Of a stretch of 64,000 bases of DNA, positions 24,760 through 33,410 are shown in pieces. This stretch comes from Lysinibacillus odysseyi (GTDB lineage: Bacteria > Bacillota > Bacilli > Bacillales_A > Planococcaceae). The position numbers were made by a program, and so were the translations under genes. The notes beneath the pieces are model-generated. The model saw only the letters and a list, made by a program, of their open reading frames with translations. It had not been told where the DNA came from and searched no databases. Position 1 is the first letter of the stretch. Every line of letters begins with the position of its first letter. Location: positions 558,001 through 622,000 of the forward strand of contig JABUKB010000001.1 of the NCBI GenBank assembly GCA_014595895.1. Reading direction: 5' to 3'.

Positions 24760-26103
24760 ATGGAGTTAAAGCGCGATTTAAAAAATCGCCATGTACAGCT
24801 TATTGCAATAGGCGGTACGATTGGTACAGGTTTGTTTTTAGGTTCTGGTAAAGCGATTGCCTTAGCAGGTCCAAGTATTATTTTGGCCTACCTGATTGTC
24901 GGGGTAGCTTTGTTTTTTGTTATGCGTGCATTGGGAGAATTACTATTATCGAATGCAGGCTACAAAACGTTTACGGATTTTGCAACGGAATACATAGGGC
25001 CGTGGGCAGGCTATATTACAGGCTGGACTTATTGGTTCTGCTGGATCATGACGGCGATGGCCGATGTGATTGCAGTAGGAATGTACATACAGTATTGGTT
25101 TGATGTACCGCAATGGGTACCGGCTTTAATCTGCGTAGTGCTATTGCTATGCTTAAATTTATTGACCGTTAAGATATTTGGTGAATTGGAATTTTGGTTC
25201 TCGATTATAAAAGTAGTAACAATCATCGCTTTAATTGTTATCGGTCTGTACATGATTGTGACAGGCATGCAAACAGAGGCGGGCACAGTGAGAGTGTCCA
25301 ACTTATGGGAGCATGGTGGATTCTTCGCCAATGGTATAGGCGGATTTTTACTTGCGTTTCAAATGGTGATTTTTGCCTTTGTCGGGGTAGAGCTTGTAGG
25401 GGTAGCTGCAGCAGAAACAGCAAATCCAAAGAAAAACATTCCATCTGCCATCAACAAAATTCCATTCCGTATTTTATTATTTTACATAGGTGCCTTGTTT
25501 GTGATTTTAGCAATCAATCCATGGAACACGATAGATGTAGATAGCTCTCCATTCGTGCAGGTATTTGCATTGGCGGGCATTCCGATTGCAGCAGGTATCA
25601 TTAACTTTGTCGTGATGACATCAGCCGCTTCGGCAGGGAACTCAGGGATGTTCTCTACAAGCCGTATGCTATACAACTTAGGTCTGAACAATCAAGCCAG
25701 CAAAAGCTTTGCAAAACTAAACCGTCGCAGTGTACCGCAAAATGGTTTAATCGTCTCGGCAATTGTTGTCTCGCTCGGCGCTTTACTGAGTAAGTTAATG
25801 CCGGAAGATGCCTTCAGCTTAGTAACCACAATTAGTGCTATCTGTTTCATTTGGGTATGGAGTATTATTTTAATCTCTCATATTATTTATAAAAAGAAAA
25901 ATCGGGCGTTACATAAAGCATCTACATTTAAAGCACCGTTTACGCCATTTGTGAACTATGCGGTTTTAGTATTCTTTCTATTCTTATTAGGTGTCATGCT
26001 CTATGCAGAAGCCACAAGAACAGCGCTGCTCTTGACACCTTTCTGGTTCATTATGCTAGCGATTTTATATCAATTTAGACGTAAAAAAGCTATGAAATCT
26101 TAG
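24760..26103 (+). CDS. amino acid permease, likely glycine/D-alanine/D-serine (CycA-like)
   Basis: A 447-residue APC-superfamily carrier with 12 membrane helices. The start LKRDLKNRHVQLIAIGGTIGTGLFLG is the amino acid permease signature; GVELVGVAAAETANP and SAASAGNSGMFSTSRMLY are typical of the AAT/CycA group. The ATG at 24760 follows GGGGG. In-frame codons back to 24661 lie inside the leader terminator and are rejected. The glycine riboswitch makes glycine the most likely substrate; an on or off response cannot be told from sequence alone. Confidence 0.87.
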   Translation: MELKRDLKNRHVQLIAIGGTIGTGLFLGSGKAIALAGPSIILAYLIVGVALFFVMRALGELLLSNAGYKTFTDFATEYIGPWAGYITGWTYWFCWIMTAMADVIAVGMYIQYWFDVPQWVPALICVVLLLCLNLLTVKIFGELEFWFSIIKVVTIIALIVIGLYMIVTGMQTEAGTVRVSNLWEHGGFFANGIGGFLLAFQMVIFAFVGVELVGVAAAETANPKKNIPSAINKIPFRILLFYIGALFVILAINPWNTIDVDSSPFVQVFALAGIPIAAGIINFVVMTSAASAGNSGMFSTSRMLYNLGLNNQASKSFAKLNRRSVPQNGLIVSAIVVSLGALLSKLMPEDAFSLVTTISAICFIWVWSIILISHIIYKKKNRALHKASTFKAPFTPFVNYAVLVFFLFLLGVMLYAEATRTALLLTPFWFIMLAILYQFRRKKAMKS

Positions 26104-26187
26104 GAGATAAGGTAGGGGAAATTTTTAACGCTTTTGTGTGCTATAGGCAAAGTGAGTACTTTTTCAGAAATCCTTTAACACTACATT

Positions 26188-26233
26188 AAAAAAGTCGGTT
26201 CATGCCAAGCAGGTTAGCATGAATCGACTTTTT
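26188..26233. terminator. bidirectional terminator
   Basis: Imperfect 16-bp inverted repeat, AAAAAGTCG...CGACTTTTT, between the convergent permease and DedA genes. Confidence 0.85.
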
Positions 26234-26240
26234 CTATGCT

Positions 26241-26903
26241 CTATCTAGGAGAGGCAGGCCACCGTTTCAGTTTGATGCGCAATACGGTAAATAAAGGTGG
26301 AAGAAGGGTTGTCAGCATAATGAGGATCAAAACAATGGTGAAGTTGTCCTGTACCCATGGAATATTGCCGAACCAAAAGCCGATTAATGTACAGCCGACT
26401 CCCCAAATCAGCGCCCCAATCATATTGTAAGTCATAAATTGCCGTAACGGCATATTGCTAGCGCCAGCCAAGAAGGGAATCAATGCACGAAATACGGGCA
26501 TAAAACGCGCGGCTATAATCGTAATAGCCCCGTATTTAGCAAAAAAGGCATGTGCTTTGTCTAACCGTTGCTGTGAAACAACTCGTCCCGCAAAGCTATC
26601 TTGTGGGATATGACTTCCTATAAAATATCCGAATTTGAAATTCAATAAATCGCCACTGGCAGCTGCTAAAAAAAAGCCCACTGCTAAAATCCAAATGTTG
26701 AGATTCCCTTCCGATCCGGCAAATGCACCACTTGCGAATAATAGAGAGTCTCCAGGTAAAAAAGAAAAAACAAGAAGCCCTGTTTCGGCAAAAATGATGC
26801 CAAATAAAATAGCATAGACCCATATACCAAGGCGATCAATGATATAACTGATCGTATCATCAATGTGAAGCACATAATCAAAATAAGTTATGATAAATTC
26901 CAA
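26241..26903 (-). CDS. DedA family membrane protein (second copy)
   Basis: A 220-residue DedA protein closer to the E. coli YqjA/DedA branch: FAETGLLVFSFLPGDSLLFASG near 40, FFLAAASGDLLNFKFGYFIG, FAKYGAITIIAARFMPVFRALIPFLAGASNMP near 125-150 and GCTLIGFWFG. About five membrane helices. Monocistronic and facing away from the small membrane gene at 27053. It shares only family-level similarity with the DedA gene at 22393. Confidence 0.9.
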   Translation of the reverse strand: MEFIITYFDYVLHIDDTISYIIDRLGIWVYAILFGIIFAETGLLVFSFLPGDSLLFASGAFAGSEGNLNIWILAVGFFLAAASGDLLNFKFGYFIGSHIPQDSFAGRVVSQQRLDKAHAFFAKYGAITIIAARFMPVFRALIPFLAGASNMPLRQFMTYNMIGALIWGVGCTLIGFWFGNIPWVQDNFTIVLILIMLTTLLPPLFTVLRIKLKRWPASPR

Positions 26904-27052
26904 ATTGGCACCTACTTTAAGCCGTTAGCACTTTCTCTAACAGTGAATATAAGAAAAAGTATGCCTGTAATATAGTAGAATATACTTCTTTTTGAAAATA
27001 ATAGCGAAGGAACAGACAGCGGTCATGATATACTATGGATGAGGTGAGCCTG

Positions 27053-27304
27053 GTGGAAATTTTAACAGTGATTGGACGCATTTTACTATTGTTTGTGGAA
27101 GTATTTTTTGTTTTTCTTACTGTGTTATTTATGATGGGAGCTATGATGGAAACGGTGTATGCTGCAGTCGGTATAGGCATCGCTGGAAGTGGTCTCGTCT
27201 ATGCTTATATGCACCGTGAAAAATTAGATTTAATCGATCGGTATTTTTATTATATATTAGGGTTGTTCGTCACATACGGTATTGCTTTTTTTATGACACG
27301 ATAA
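27053..27304 (+). CDS. small membrane protein, unknown
   Basis: About 83 residues with two hydrophobic hairpins (residues 5-45 and 60-82) separated by YMHREKLDLIDRYF. The GTG at 27053 is preferred, since a TATACT -10 box lies at 27028-27033, too close to the ATG at 27035 for that codon to be in the transcript leader, and GAGGTGA precedes the GTG. Family not recognised. Confidence 0.6.
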   Translation: MEILTVIGRILLLFVEVFFVFLTVLFMMGAMMETVYAAVGIGIAGSGLVYAYMHREKLDLIDRYFYYILGLFVTYGIAFFMTR

Positions 27305-27307
27305 AAA

Positions 27308-27337
27308 GAAGAGACGTCATAGGAACGTCTCTTTCTC
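27308..27337. terminator. bidirectional terminator
   Basis: An 8-bp stem (AGAGACGT with ACGTCTCT) between the two convergent small genes. Confidence 0.75.
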
Positions 27338-27502
27338 TTAATGTTTTTTATTATTTTGTGGTTCATTATCCTTTAGCTCATGACCGAATAATTCTCTGCT
27401 GTCACTAATGACTTGCTCATTTTGCACAAACGAAGTCTTTCCGTCTTTTTTTGCATTTTGCAGCATTTCGCGTAAAGCATCTACCATTGTTTTATCTTTC
27501 AT
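27338..27502 (-). CDS. small hydrophilic protein (54 aa), unknown
   Basis: A 54-residue charged peptide beginning MKDKTMVDALREMLQNAKKDG, ending in an Asn/Lys-rich tail. It has a clear GAAGGAG ribosome site eight bases before the ATG and a terminator directly after the stop, so it looks like a genuine gene. No cysteine, no membrane segment, no family recognised. Confidence 0.65.
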   Translation of the reverse strand: MKDKTMVDALREMLQNAKKDGKTSFVQNEQVISDSRELFGHELKDNEPQNNKKH

Positions 27503-27697
27503 AATGAATGCTCCTTCAGTTATTAGAATAATTTAATTATAATCTTTATTGATAAGGAATAATAGAGAAAATTGAGAAATAAATGGGGCAATAATAAAAT
27601 CTTTTCTTTTTCAATATAATAGCTACCAGTTAACAGTAGGTTGAGAAATAATATCTCTGCTTATAAATAATAACCATATATTTTGAGGAGGGATTTG

Positions 27698-28936
27698 ATG
27701 GGGAAAGCTCGTATTGTTTTGCATGTTGATATGAATAGTTTTTATGCTTCTGTCGAGCAATTACATGACCCAAGCTTGAAAGGGAAGCCGATTGCTGTAG
27801 CGGGTGATCCTCAAGAACGTAAAGGAATTATTGTGACAGCCAGCTACGAGGCACGAGCAAGAGGGGTATTTACTACGCAGCGTGTCGCTGATGCAAAAAG
27901 ACTGTGCCCTGAATTAATCATTGTTCCTCCTCATTTTGACCGTTACCGAGCCGCCTCCAAGCAATTATTTTCATTGTTAAAGGAGTATACACCCCTAGTA
28001 GAGCCTGTCTCAATTGACGAGGGCTATTTAGATATTACAGAAATAGCAGAGAACCGCCATGCTCTAGACATTGTAGAGGAAATTCAGCAGCGAATTTATG
28101 CAGAACTAGGTTTACCTTGTTCTATCGGGGTCGCGCCGAATAAATTCCTCGCAAAAACAGCGAGTGATATGAAAAAGCCTATGGGCATTACGGTTTTGAG
28201 AAAGCGCGATGTCCCGCACGTTTTATGGCCGAAAGAAGTCATTACGATGCACGGAATCGGGAAGAAAACAGCACAAAAATTAAATGGTATTGGTATTTAT
28301 ACGATTGAACAATTGGCCAAGGCAGACGCATATTTATTAAAATCAAATTTTGGTGTTAATGGGGAGCGAATGCAGAAAAAAGCAAACGGGGAAGATAACC
28401 GGGCAGTCGATCCACAATCCATTTATGATACGAAGAGTGTGGGCAATTCTGTTACGTTGCCGCGTGACGAATCGGAATATTATATATTGCAGGAGACATT
28501 TGAAAAGCTTTGCGAAAAGGTAGCAGAGCGTTTAAAAGCCAAACAACTAGCCGGGACGACGGTGATTATTTATATGCGGGATGGGGAGTGGCATAACCAA
28601 ACACGCTCGAAATCGGTACAAAATGCGCTTACCAGCAAGGAAGAAATTTTTGATATTGCATGGACCTTATTTAAACAGCACTGGGACGAGACACCTTTAC
28701 GATTAGTGGGAGTAACCGTATCCAACGTAGTAGATGTCCAGGAAACGACCCAGCAGCTCGATTTGTTTAGTTTTCAACAATATGTCAAGGAAGAGCCGAT
28801 TATCCACCTCATGCATGATTTAGAAAAGCGTTTTGGCAAAGGTGTCATTCAGCGCGGCATGTCTCGACCGAAAAAGGCAACAGATTATGCCAATACAAGT
28901 TTTAGCAAAGATTTTATCGATGATTTTCATGACTAA
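27698..28936 (+). CDS. dinB: DNA polymerase IV
   Basis: A Y-family translesion polymerase of 412 residues. Catalytic motifs: HVDMNSFYASVEQ at residue 9, SYEARARGV, and SIDEGYLDIT near 107 (the two acidic residues). Helix-hairpin-helix MHGIGKKTAQKLNGIGI is near 183, and a C-terminal little-finger domain follows. QQLDLFSF near 352 looks like a beta-clamp binding peptide. The ATG at 27698 has GGAGGG upstream. No LexA (CGAACNNNNGTTCG) box was found in the roughly 200 bases before it. Confidence 0.95.
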   Translation: MGKARIVLHVDMNSFYASVEQLHDPSLKGKPIAVAGDPQERKGIIVTASYEARARGVFTTQRVADAKRLCPELIIVPPHFDRYRAASKQLFSLLKEYTPLVEPVSIDEGYLDITEIAENRHALDIVEEIQQRIYAELGLPCSIGVAPNKFLAKTASDMKKPMGITVLRKRDVPHVLWPKEVITMHGIGKKTAQKLNGIGIYTIEQLAKADAYLLKSNFGVNGERMQKKANGEDNRAVDPQSIYDTKSVGNSVTLPRDESEYYILQETFEKLCEKVAERLKAKQLAGTTVIIYMRDGEWHNQTRSKSVQNALTSKEEIFDIAWTLFKQHWDETPLRLVGVTVSNVVDVQETTQQLDLFSFQQYVKEEPIIHLMHDLEKRFGKGVIQRGMSRPKKATDYANTSFSKDFIDDFHD

Positions 28937-29051
28937 GGGGGTGTCCGAAAAGCAAAATTTTTTGAACATCCCCTATTCTATTTGATTATTATCTCTTAGG
29001 AAGCATTGCTCCTGCGGTGGTCGTATCAAAATGACTTTTCAGACGCTCCCT
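28935..29051. mobile_element. MITE-like element with terminal inverted repeats
   Basis: The whole gap between dinB and the lysR stop is bracketed by inverted repeats: 28935-28952 and the reverse complement of 29034-29051 agree at 15 of 18 positions (consensus AAGGGRGYGTCYGAAAAG). The inside (about 80 bases) has no gene. The outer ends overlap the stop of dinB and touch the stop of lysR. It could be a non-autonomous transposon remnant or simply a large two-way terminator. Confidence 0.5.
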
Positions 29052-29912
29052 TCAATGCGATAATTTTTGCTCGGTTAAAAAATCAATAAAAGTACTAAGC
29101 ACTTTAGAAGTCGTTTGCTCCTTCCTGTATATACAAGAAAAATCGCGTGCAAAGTTATACGTTTCCGGACGGATCACAAATAGTTTCTGTTGTCTTATTT
29201 CTTCAAGAATGGTCCATTTAGACAATAAAGAAATACCTAACCCTTCGATTACGCCGCTTTTAATAAGTTGTGTGCTGCCGAAAGAAAGCTTGTGAAACGG
29301 CTGTAGCTCATGGCGGGTTAAAAAATCCTCTGTAGCAGTTCTGGTACCGGAACCATGCTCACGAACGAGCCATGTAGAAGCTGCGGGAATCTCAAGCAGC
29401 GGTCGATTGGCTACGACGACCATTTCATCTATTCCTAGATTTTGCTTCATCATATGCGGTATATGAATATCGCCTTCAATAATTCCTATATCAATTTCTT
29501 CTTCGACTAGGCGCTGCGCAATGTGTTCTGTATTATGAATCGAAATTTGCGGCAATACGTCAGGATACTGATGCAAGAAATTTTTTAAGAGCTTTGGCAG
29601 TACATACTCCCCGTAGGAATAGCTAGCGCCAATGCGCAACTCCCCTTTCACTTCATTTAATAATGTATCGAGCGATTGCCTAAGGGATTTTTGGAGCTGT
29701 TTCATTTGGAGAGCATGCTCATACGTGAGCTTACCAGCAGCAGTGAGACGCAACTTTTTTGTCGTGCGGTCAAATAACGTAATCCCTAATTCTTTCTCAT
29801 ATTGTTTAATATATTGACTGACAGCAGGCTGTGTCATATACAAAGCCTGAGCAGCTTTTGAGAAACTTCCATTTGTAACAACAGCTAAAAATATTTCTCG
29901 TTTTGAATCCAT
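29052..29912 (-). CDS. LysR family transcriptional regulator
   Basis: A 286-residue LysR regulator: N-terminal winged helix (FLAVVTNGSFSKAAQALYMTQPAVSQYIK, residues 9-37) and a substrate-binding domain from about 90. It lies divergent from the yeiH-like gene with about 105 bases between, the usual arrangement for a LysR regulator and its target (CysL/YwfK-type and YeiE-type pairs). The effector is unknown; a sulfur-related role is inferred only from the neighbour. Confidence 0.88.
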   Translation of the reverse strand: MDSKREIFLAVVTNGSFSKAAQALYMTQPAVSQYIKQYEKELGITLFDRTTKKLRLTAAGKLTYEHALQMKQLQKSLRQSLDTLLNEVKGELRIGASYSYGEYVLPKLLKNFLHQYPDVLPQISIHNTEHIAQRLVEEEIDIGIIEGDIHIPHMMKQNLGIDEMVVVANRPLLEIPAASTWLVREHGSGTRTATEDFLTRHELQPFHKLSFGSTQLIKSGVIEGLGISLLSKWTILEEIRQQKLFVIRPETYNFARDFSCIYRKEQTTSKVLSTFIDFLTEQKLSH

Positions 29913-30017
29913 AAAAACCCTCCTACTATAAGTAAATAGTTATGTAAAGTATATTTATTATTAATTTTTAATTATACATGATTGCTTCTATAATTGTAGC
30001 TAGAAGAGGTGAACAAC

Positions 30018-31007
30018 ATGCTTTTGAAGCAACAGAATTTTTACAGCGGTGTTCTTCTGACATTCGGGATTGCAGGAACGGCTTATTTTCTAGCCACATT
30101 GCCGGGATTTTCAATTATAGGTCCATTGGCATTAGCGATTATACTGGCAATCATTATTCGCAATTTTATTTATAATCCTACAAAACTAGCGCAAGGAATC
30201 ACATTTTCAGCGAAGAAAATATTGCGATTTGCCATTATTTTATACGGTGTCAAACTAAACATGGTCTTAATTTATGAACAAGGGCTTGGCTTTATTGGAC
30301 GAGCGGCACTCGTTGTGGCTTTTGCAATCAGTGTGATGCTAGTAATAAGTCACTGGATGAAGATTGATAAAAAGACAGCGTTATTATTAGGGTGCGGAAC
30401 AGGAATTTGTGGAGGAGCAGCTATTGGAGCAGTGGCTCCTATTGTGAAATCAAGCGATGAGGAAACCGCTTTATCAGTCGGCATGATTTCTTTGGTCGGG
30501 ACAGCGTTTGCTTTGATGACACCCGTGATTTCAAATATTGTCGGAATGTCTGCGGAAACATATGGACAGTGGGTTGGCTTTAGTGTGCATGAAATTGCTC
30601 ATGCAGCCCTTGCTGGGGGAGCATATGGAGAAGAATCCATGACAGCCGCGTTAATGGCGAAATTAAGCCGTGTATTGTTATTGTTTCCTGTTACGTTAAT
30701 CATTGCCTGGTTTATTGCACGGAAAACGCCTCAGGGAGAAGTGGGACAGCAAGCTACCTTCCCGTATTTTATTGTTGGATTTCTCATCGTTTCTATTATT
30801 AGTACAACAGGGTTGCAACTCGGTTTCATTACACCAGCTTTTCAAGCACAGATTGGGGCGATTGCTTCCTTTTTACTGGCTGTATCGATGGCAGCGCTTG
30901 GCTTAACGATTAATTTAAAACAATTAACAGGTCAAGCATTAAAGCCTCTCCTATTGCTTGTTATTACTTCCGTATTAGTATTCATTTTTACGTTTATCAT
31001 TTTATAG
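30018..31007 (+). CDS. YeiH family putative sulfate exporter
   Basis: A 329-residue membrane protein with about ten helices. Family motifs: the FAIILYGVKLN segment, LLLGCGTGICGGAAIGAVAPIVKSSDEETA near 125, SVHEIAHAALAGG near 195 and SMAALGLTINLKQL near the end. These match the YeiH/UPF0324 family, annotated as sulfate exporters although direct evidence is thin. The ATG at 30018 has AGAGGTG upstream; an in-frame GTG at 30009 overlaps that ribosome site. Confidence 0.87.
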   Translation: MLLKQQNFYSGVLLTFGIAGTAYFLATLPGFSIIGPLALAIILAIIIRNFIYNPTKLAQGITFSAKKILRFAIILYGVKLNMVLIYEQGLGFIGRAALVVAFAISVMLVISHWMKIDKKTALLLGCGTGICGGAAIGAVAPIVKSSDEETALSVGMISLVGTAFALMTPVISNIVGMSAETYGQWVGFSVHEIAHAALAGGAYGEESMTAALMAKLSRVLLLFPVTLIIAWFIARKTPQGEVGQQATFPYFIVGFLIVSIISTTGLQLGFITPAFQAQIGAIASFLLAVSMAALGLTINLKQLTGQALKPLLLLVITSVLVFIFTFIIL

Positions 31008-31079
31008 AGAGCCACTCTCTTTTCATCTAGCGGCATTCAGTATTTTCTGAGTATAATAGGGGGGAAGGGAGTGGAGAGG

Positions 31080-31310
31080 ATGAATGAACCGAAAATGAAT
31101 CCGGGGGTACTTCGCTTATTAGTCATTTTTCCAAATGTCTTAAGCTATTTATTATTAATTGGGGTCGGTATTTACATACTAACAAACTATAGCGGTTTAC
31201 AGCAGGCGGGGGCATTGTCCTTTTGGATGCTTGTTTTCCTGCTACTAGCGCCTGTATCCCTATTTACAACTTATTCTATTGTAAAAAAGATCCGTAAAGG
31301 TCTGATGTAA
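31080..31310 (+). CDS. small membrane protein, unknown
   Basis: 76 residues with two membrane helices (about 16-35 and 44-65) and a short basic C-terminus (KKIRKGLM). AAGGGAG lies before the ATG at 31080; a GTG at 31071 is an alternative. Family not recognised. It follows the yeiH-like gene by 72 bases. Confidence 0.6.
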   Translation: MNEPKMNPGVLRLLVIFPNVLSYLLLIGVGIYILTNYSGLQQAGALSFWMLVFLLLAPVSLFTTYSIVKKIRKGLM

Positions 31311-31318
31311 TTCATAAG

Positions 31319-31353
31319 AAAAGGCGGGTTCATAAATTGAACACCGCCTTTTT
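31319..31353. terminator. bidirectional terminator
   Basis: A 9-bp stem AAAAGGCGG/CCGCCTTTT between convergent genes. Confidence 0.8.
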
Positions 31354-31362
31354 GCTTGAATA

Positions 31363-32373
31363 TTACCAGCCGCGTTTGTAAGTAGGAGAAGGCGTATCGA
31401 ACGGCACGTCGAATTCCTTTGCACAATGATAAGCAAAATAAGGATCCCGTAGCAGTTCCCGTCCCATAAAAATCAAATCGGCTTGCTGTGCTTGTAAAAT
31501 TTGCTCTGCTTCTTGCCCTGTCGTAATAAGACCCACCGCACCTGTCGGAATGCCCGCCCGGCGGATTGTCTCTGCAAAAGGTACTTGGTAGAGCGGCTCT
31601 GCTTCGTATGTAGCAGGTACTACACCACCCGATGACACATCGATTAAATCGACATCCTGCGATTTCATCCATGTAGCATATTGGATGAAGTCTTCCGGCT
31701 CGTTGCCGCCTTCTGCATAATCTTTGGCAGACACACGGACAAGCAAAGGTCCATTCCAAATAGCTCGAATTCCATCAATAATTTGCCGCAATAAACGATA
31801 ACGATTTTCGGGGCTGCCGCCGTATTCATCTTGACGCAAATTGGTTAATGGCGATAAGAACGTACTGATTAAGTACCCATGTGCGGCATGTATTTCTAAC
31901 ACATCAAAGCCAACGTTGATCGCTCGTTGCGCAGCTTGGATGAAAGCTTCTACAATTACTTGGATTTCTTCTATTGTTAATTCTTTTGGCATTGCATACG
32001 TTTCATTAAAACGAATAGCAGAAGGTGCATAAATCGGACCGGCAACTGTTGCTTTGCGTCCGGCATGGGCTAATTGAATCCCGACTTTTGCATCAAATAA
32101 ATGAATGTGATCGACAAGTTGTTTCAAGTCCTCTAATTGCTCATCGCGCCAAATACCTAAATCTTTTGGTGAAATACGTCCTTCGGGTAGGACAGCTGTC
32201 GCTTCTAGCAAGATGAGTGCTGTTTGCCCCATCGCACGTGATCCATAATGCGTGAGATGAAAGGGCTGTACAAAACCAAATTCATTTGCCTCGTACATAC
32301 ACATTGGTGCCATTACCAACCGATTTTTTAATGTTATGTTTCTCAACTGATAAGGTTCAAATAGCTTTGTCAT
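31363..32373 (-). CDS. namA: NADPH dehydrogenase NamA (old yellow enzyme family)
   Basis: An FMN enzyme that reduces activated double bonds, close to B. subtilis YqjM. The 336 residues form a TIM barrel: LKNRLVMAPMCMY near 16-28 with the flavin-tuning Cys, IQLAHAGRK, DVLEIHAAHGYLISTFLSPLTN near 165-188, ENRYR and VGLITTGQEAEQIL. The start is ATG 32373, nine bases after GGAGG; the TTG three codons earlier abuts the ribosome site. It lies 13 bases after proC on the same strand and is probably cotranscribed with it. Confidence 0.93.
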   Translation of the reverse strand: MTKLFEPYQLRNITLKNRLVMAPMCMYEANEFGFVQPFHLTHYGSRAMGQTALILLEATAVLPEGRISPKDLGIWRDEQLEDLKQLVDHIHLFDAKVGIQLAHAGRKATVAGPIYAPSAIRFNETYAMPKELTIEEIQVIVEAFIQAAQRAINVGFDVLEIHAAHGYLISTFLSPLTNLRQDEYGGSPENRYRLLRQIIDGIRAIWNGPLLVRVSAKDYAEGGNEPEDFIQYATWMKSQDVDLIDVSSGGVVPATYEAEPLYQVPFAETIRRAGIPTGAVGLITTGQEAEQILQAQQADLIFMGRELLRDPYFAYHCAKEFDVPFDTPSPTYKRGW

Positions 32374-32386
32374 GTTGACCAACCTC

Positions 32387-33193
32387 CTAGTTTTCCTTCG
32401 CTAATTCTCGAGAGCGTTGTTCGGCACTTTTTACACAAGCGGTAATTGTTTCAATAAAGTGGTGCTGTTGAAGCATATCAATACCGGCCTCTGTGGTACC
32501 CCCGGGACTTGTTACTTTCTTTCTTAAGTCGCTTGGATCCAGATCGCCGGATTGGAGCATGGTCGCTGCGCCCGCTATTGTTTGGACCATCAAATCACGG
32601 ACAATTTCATTCGGTAAACCAAGCTGCATGCCTGCTTTTTCAAAGGCTTCTATCAAATAATAAATATAAGCAGGACCGCTGCCAGAAAGAGCCGTCACCG
32701 CATGAAGCTGATCTTCTGCCACTTCTATAACTAAACCAATTGCCTGTAATAGTGAAATATACTTGGTTTTTAGATGTTCATTTACATGCTTGTTAAAGGC
32801 AATCCCGCTCGCGCTCATCCCAATTGTAGCAGAAGTGTTAGGCATAACACGCGCGATGGGTCTCGCATATAAAATCTTTTCGATAAATTCGATTGAAACC
32901 CCTGCCAAAACGGAGAGAATAGCTGTATGGTCACTAATATAAGGAGCGATGTTAGTGAGAGCAACCTGCGCATCCTTAGGCTTGATGGCTAAAATTAAAC
33001 AATCCGCATCGGCTATATCCGCAATGTTTTCTAAAATACGAATGCCATACGTTTCATGTAAATATGCAAGACGTTGGTAATCAGAACGATTTGTTACATA
33101 AATATTTTCAGGTTGTAAACAATCATGAGTAATCCAGCCGCTTAACATAGCCTCAGCCATGGAGCCGGCGCCGATAAAGACGATTTTTTGCAT
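32387..33193 (-). CDS. proC: pyrroline-5-carboxylate reductase
   Basis: The last step of proline synthesis. The 268 residues have the N-terminal Rossmann motif FIGAGSMAEAMLSGW, the VLAIKPKDA-like segment LILAIKPKDAQVAL and RVMPNTSATIGMSASG. The C-terminal signature ALSGSGPAYIYYLIEAF is near 160, followed by TSPGGTTEAGIDML. The ATG has GGAGGCTGAG upstream. The leader holds a terminator-like hairpin. proB and proA are at 58.6-60.9 kb, so the pathway is complete within the window. Confidence 0.94.
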   Translation of the reverse strand: MQKIVFIGAGSMAEAMLSGWITHDCLQPENIYVTNRSDYQRLAYLHETYGIRILENIADIADADCLILAIKPKDAQVALTNIAPYISDHTAILSVLAGVSIEFIEKILYARPIARVMPNTSATIGMSASGIAFNKHVNEHLKTKYISLLQAIGLVIEVAEDQLHAVTALSGSGPAYIYYLIEAFEKAGMQLGLPNEIVRDLMVQTIAGAATMLQSGDLDPSDLRKKVTSPGGTTEAGIDMLQQHHFIETITACVKSAEQRSRELAKEN

Positions 33194-33205
33194 GTCTCAG
33201 CCTCC

Positions 33206-33252
33206 TTAATTAAAAAGCGTTTTCGCCCTCTTGTTATGAAGGATGAAAACGC
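33206..33252 (-). terminator. terminator-like hairpin in the proC leader
   Basis: On the minus strand AGCGTTTTC pairs with GAAAACGCT across an 18-19-base loop, followed by TTTTT, then the proC ribosome site. Position and shape suggest attenuation, but no known riboswitch or T-box sequence was recognised. Confidence 0.6.
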
Positions 33253-33299
33253 TGTGGTGACAACAATATAGACTTTTGCTAATAGTAAATAATGAGAAA

Positions 33300-33328
33300 A
33301 TTATATAAATATACAGTCACGCTGTCAA
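33300..33328 (-). promoter_or_regulatory. consensus sigma-A promoter of proC-namA
   Basis: Minus strand TTGACA (33328-33323), exactly 17 bases, TATAAT (33305-33300): a full consensus promoter about 105 bases before the proC start. Confidence 0.9.
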
Positions 33329-33410
33329 CCTTGCGCGTGACGAACAGGAAGAAAAAAGGTAAAATAAATGAACAGCTATTCATTTTGGGTACGTTAAGGG
33401 GAGATATAGA

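Noticed and set aside
33230-33270. T-box in the proC leader
   Set aside because: No GGTGG-ACC core on the correct strand, and the leader of about 100 bases is too short for a standard T-box.
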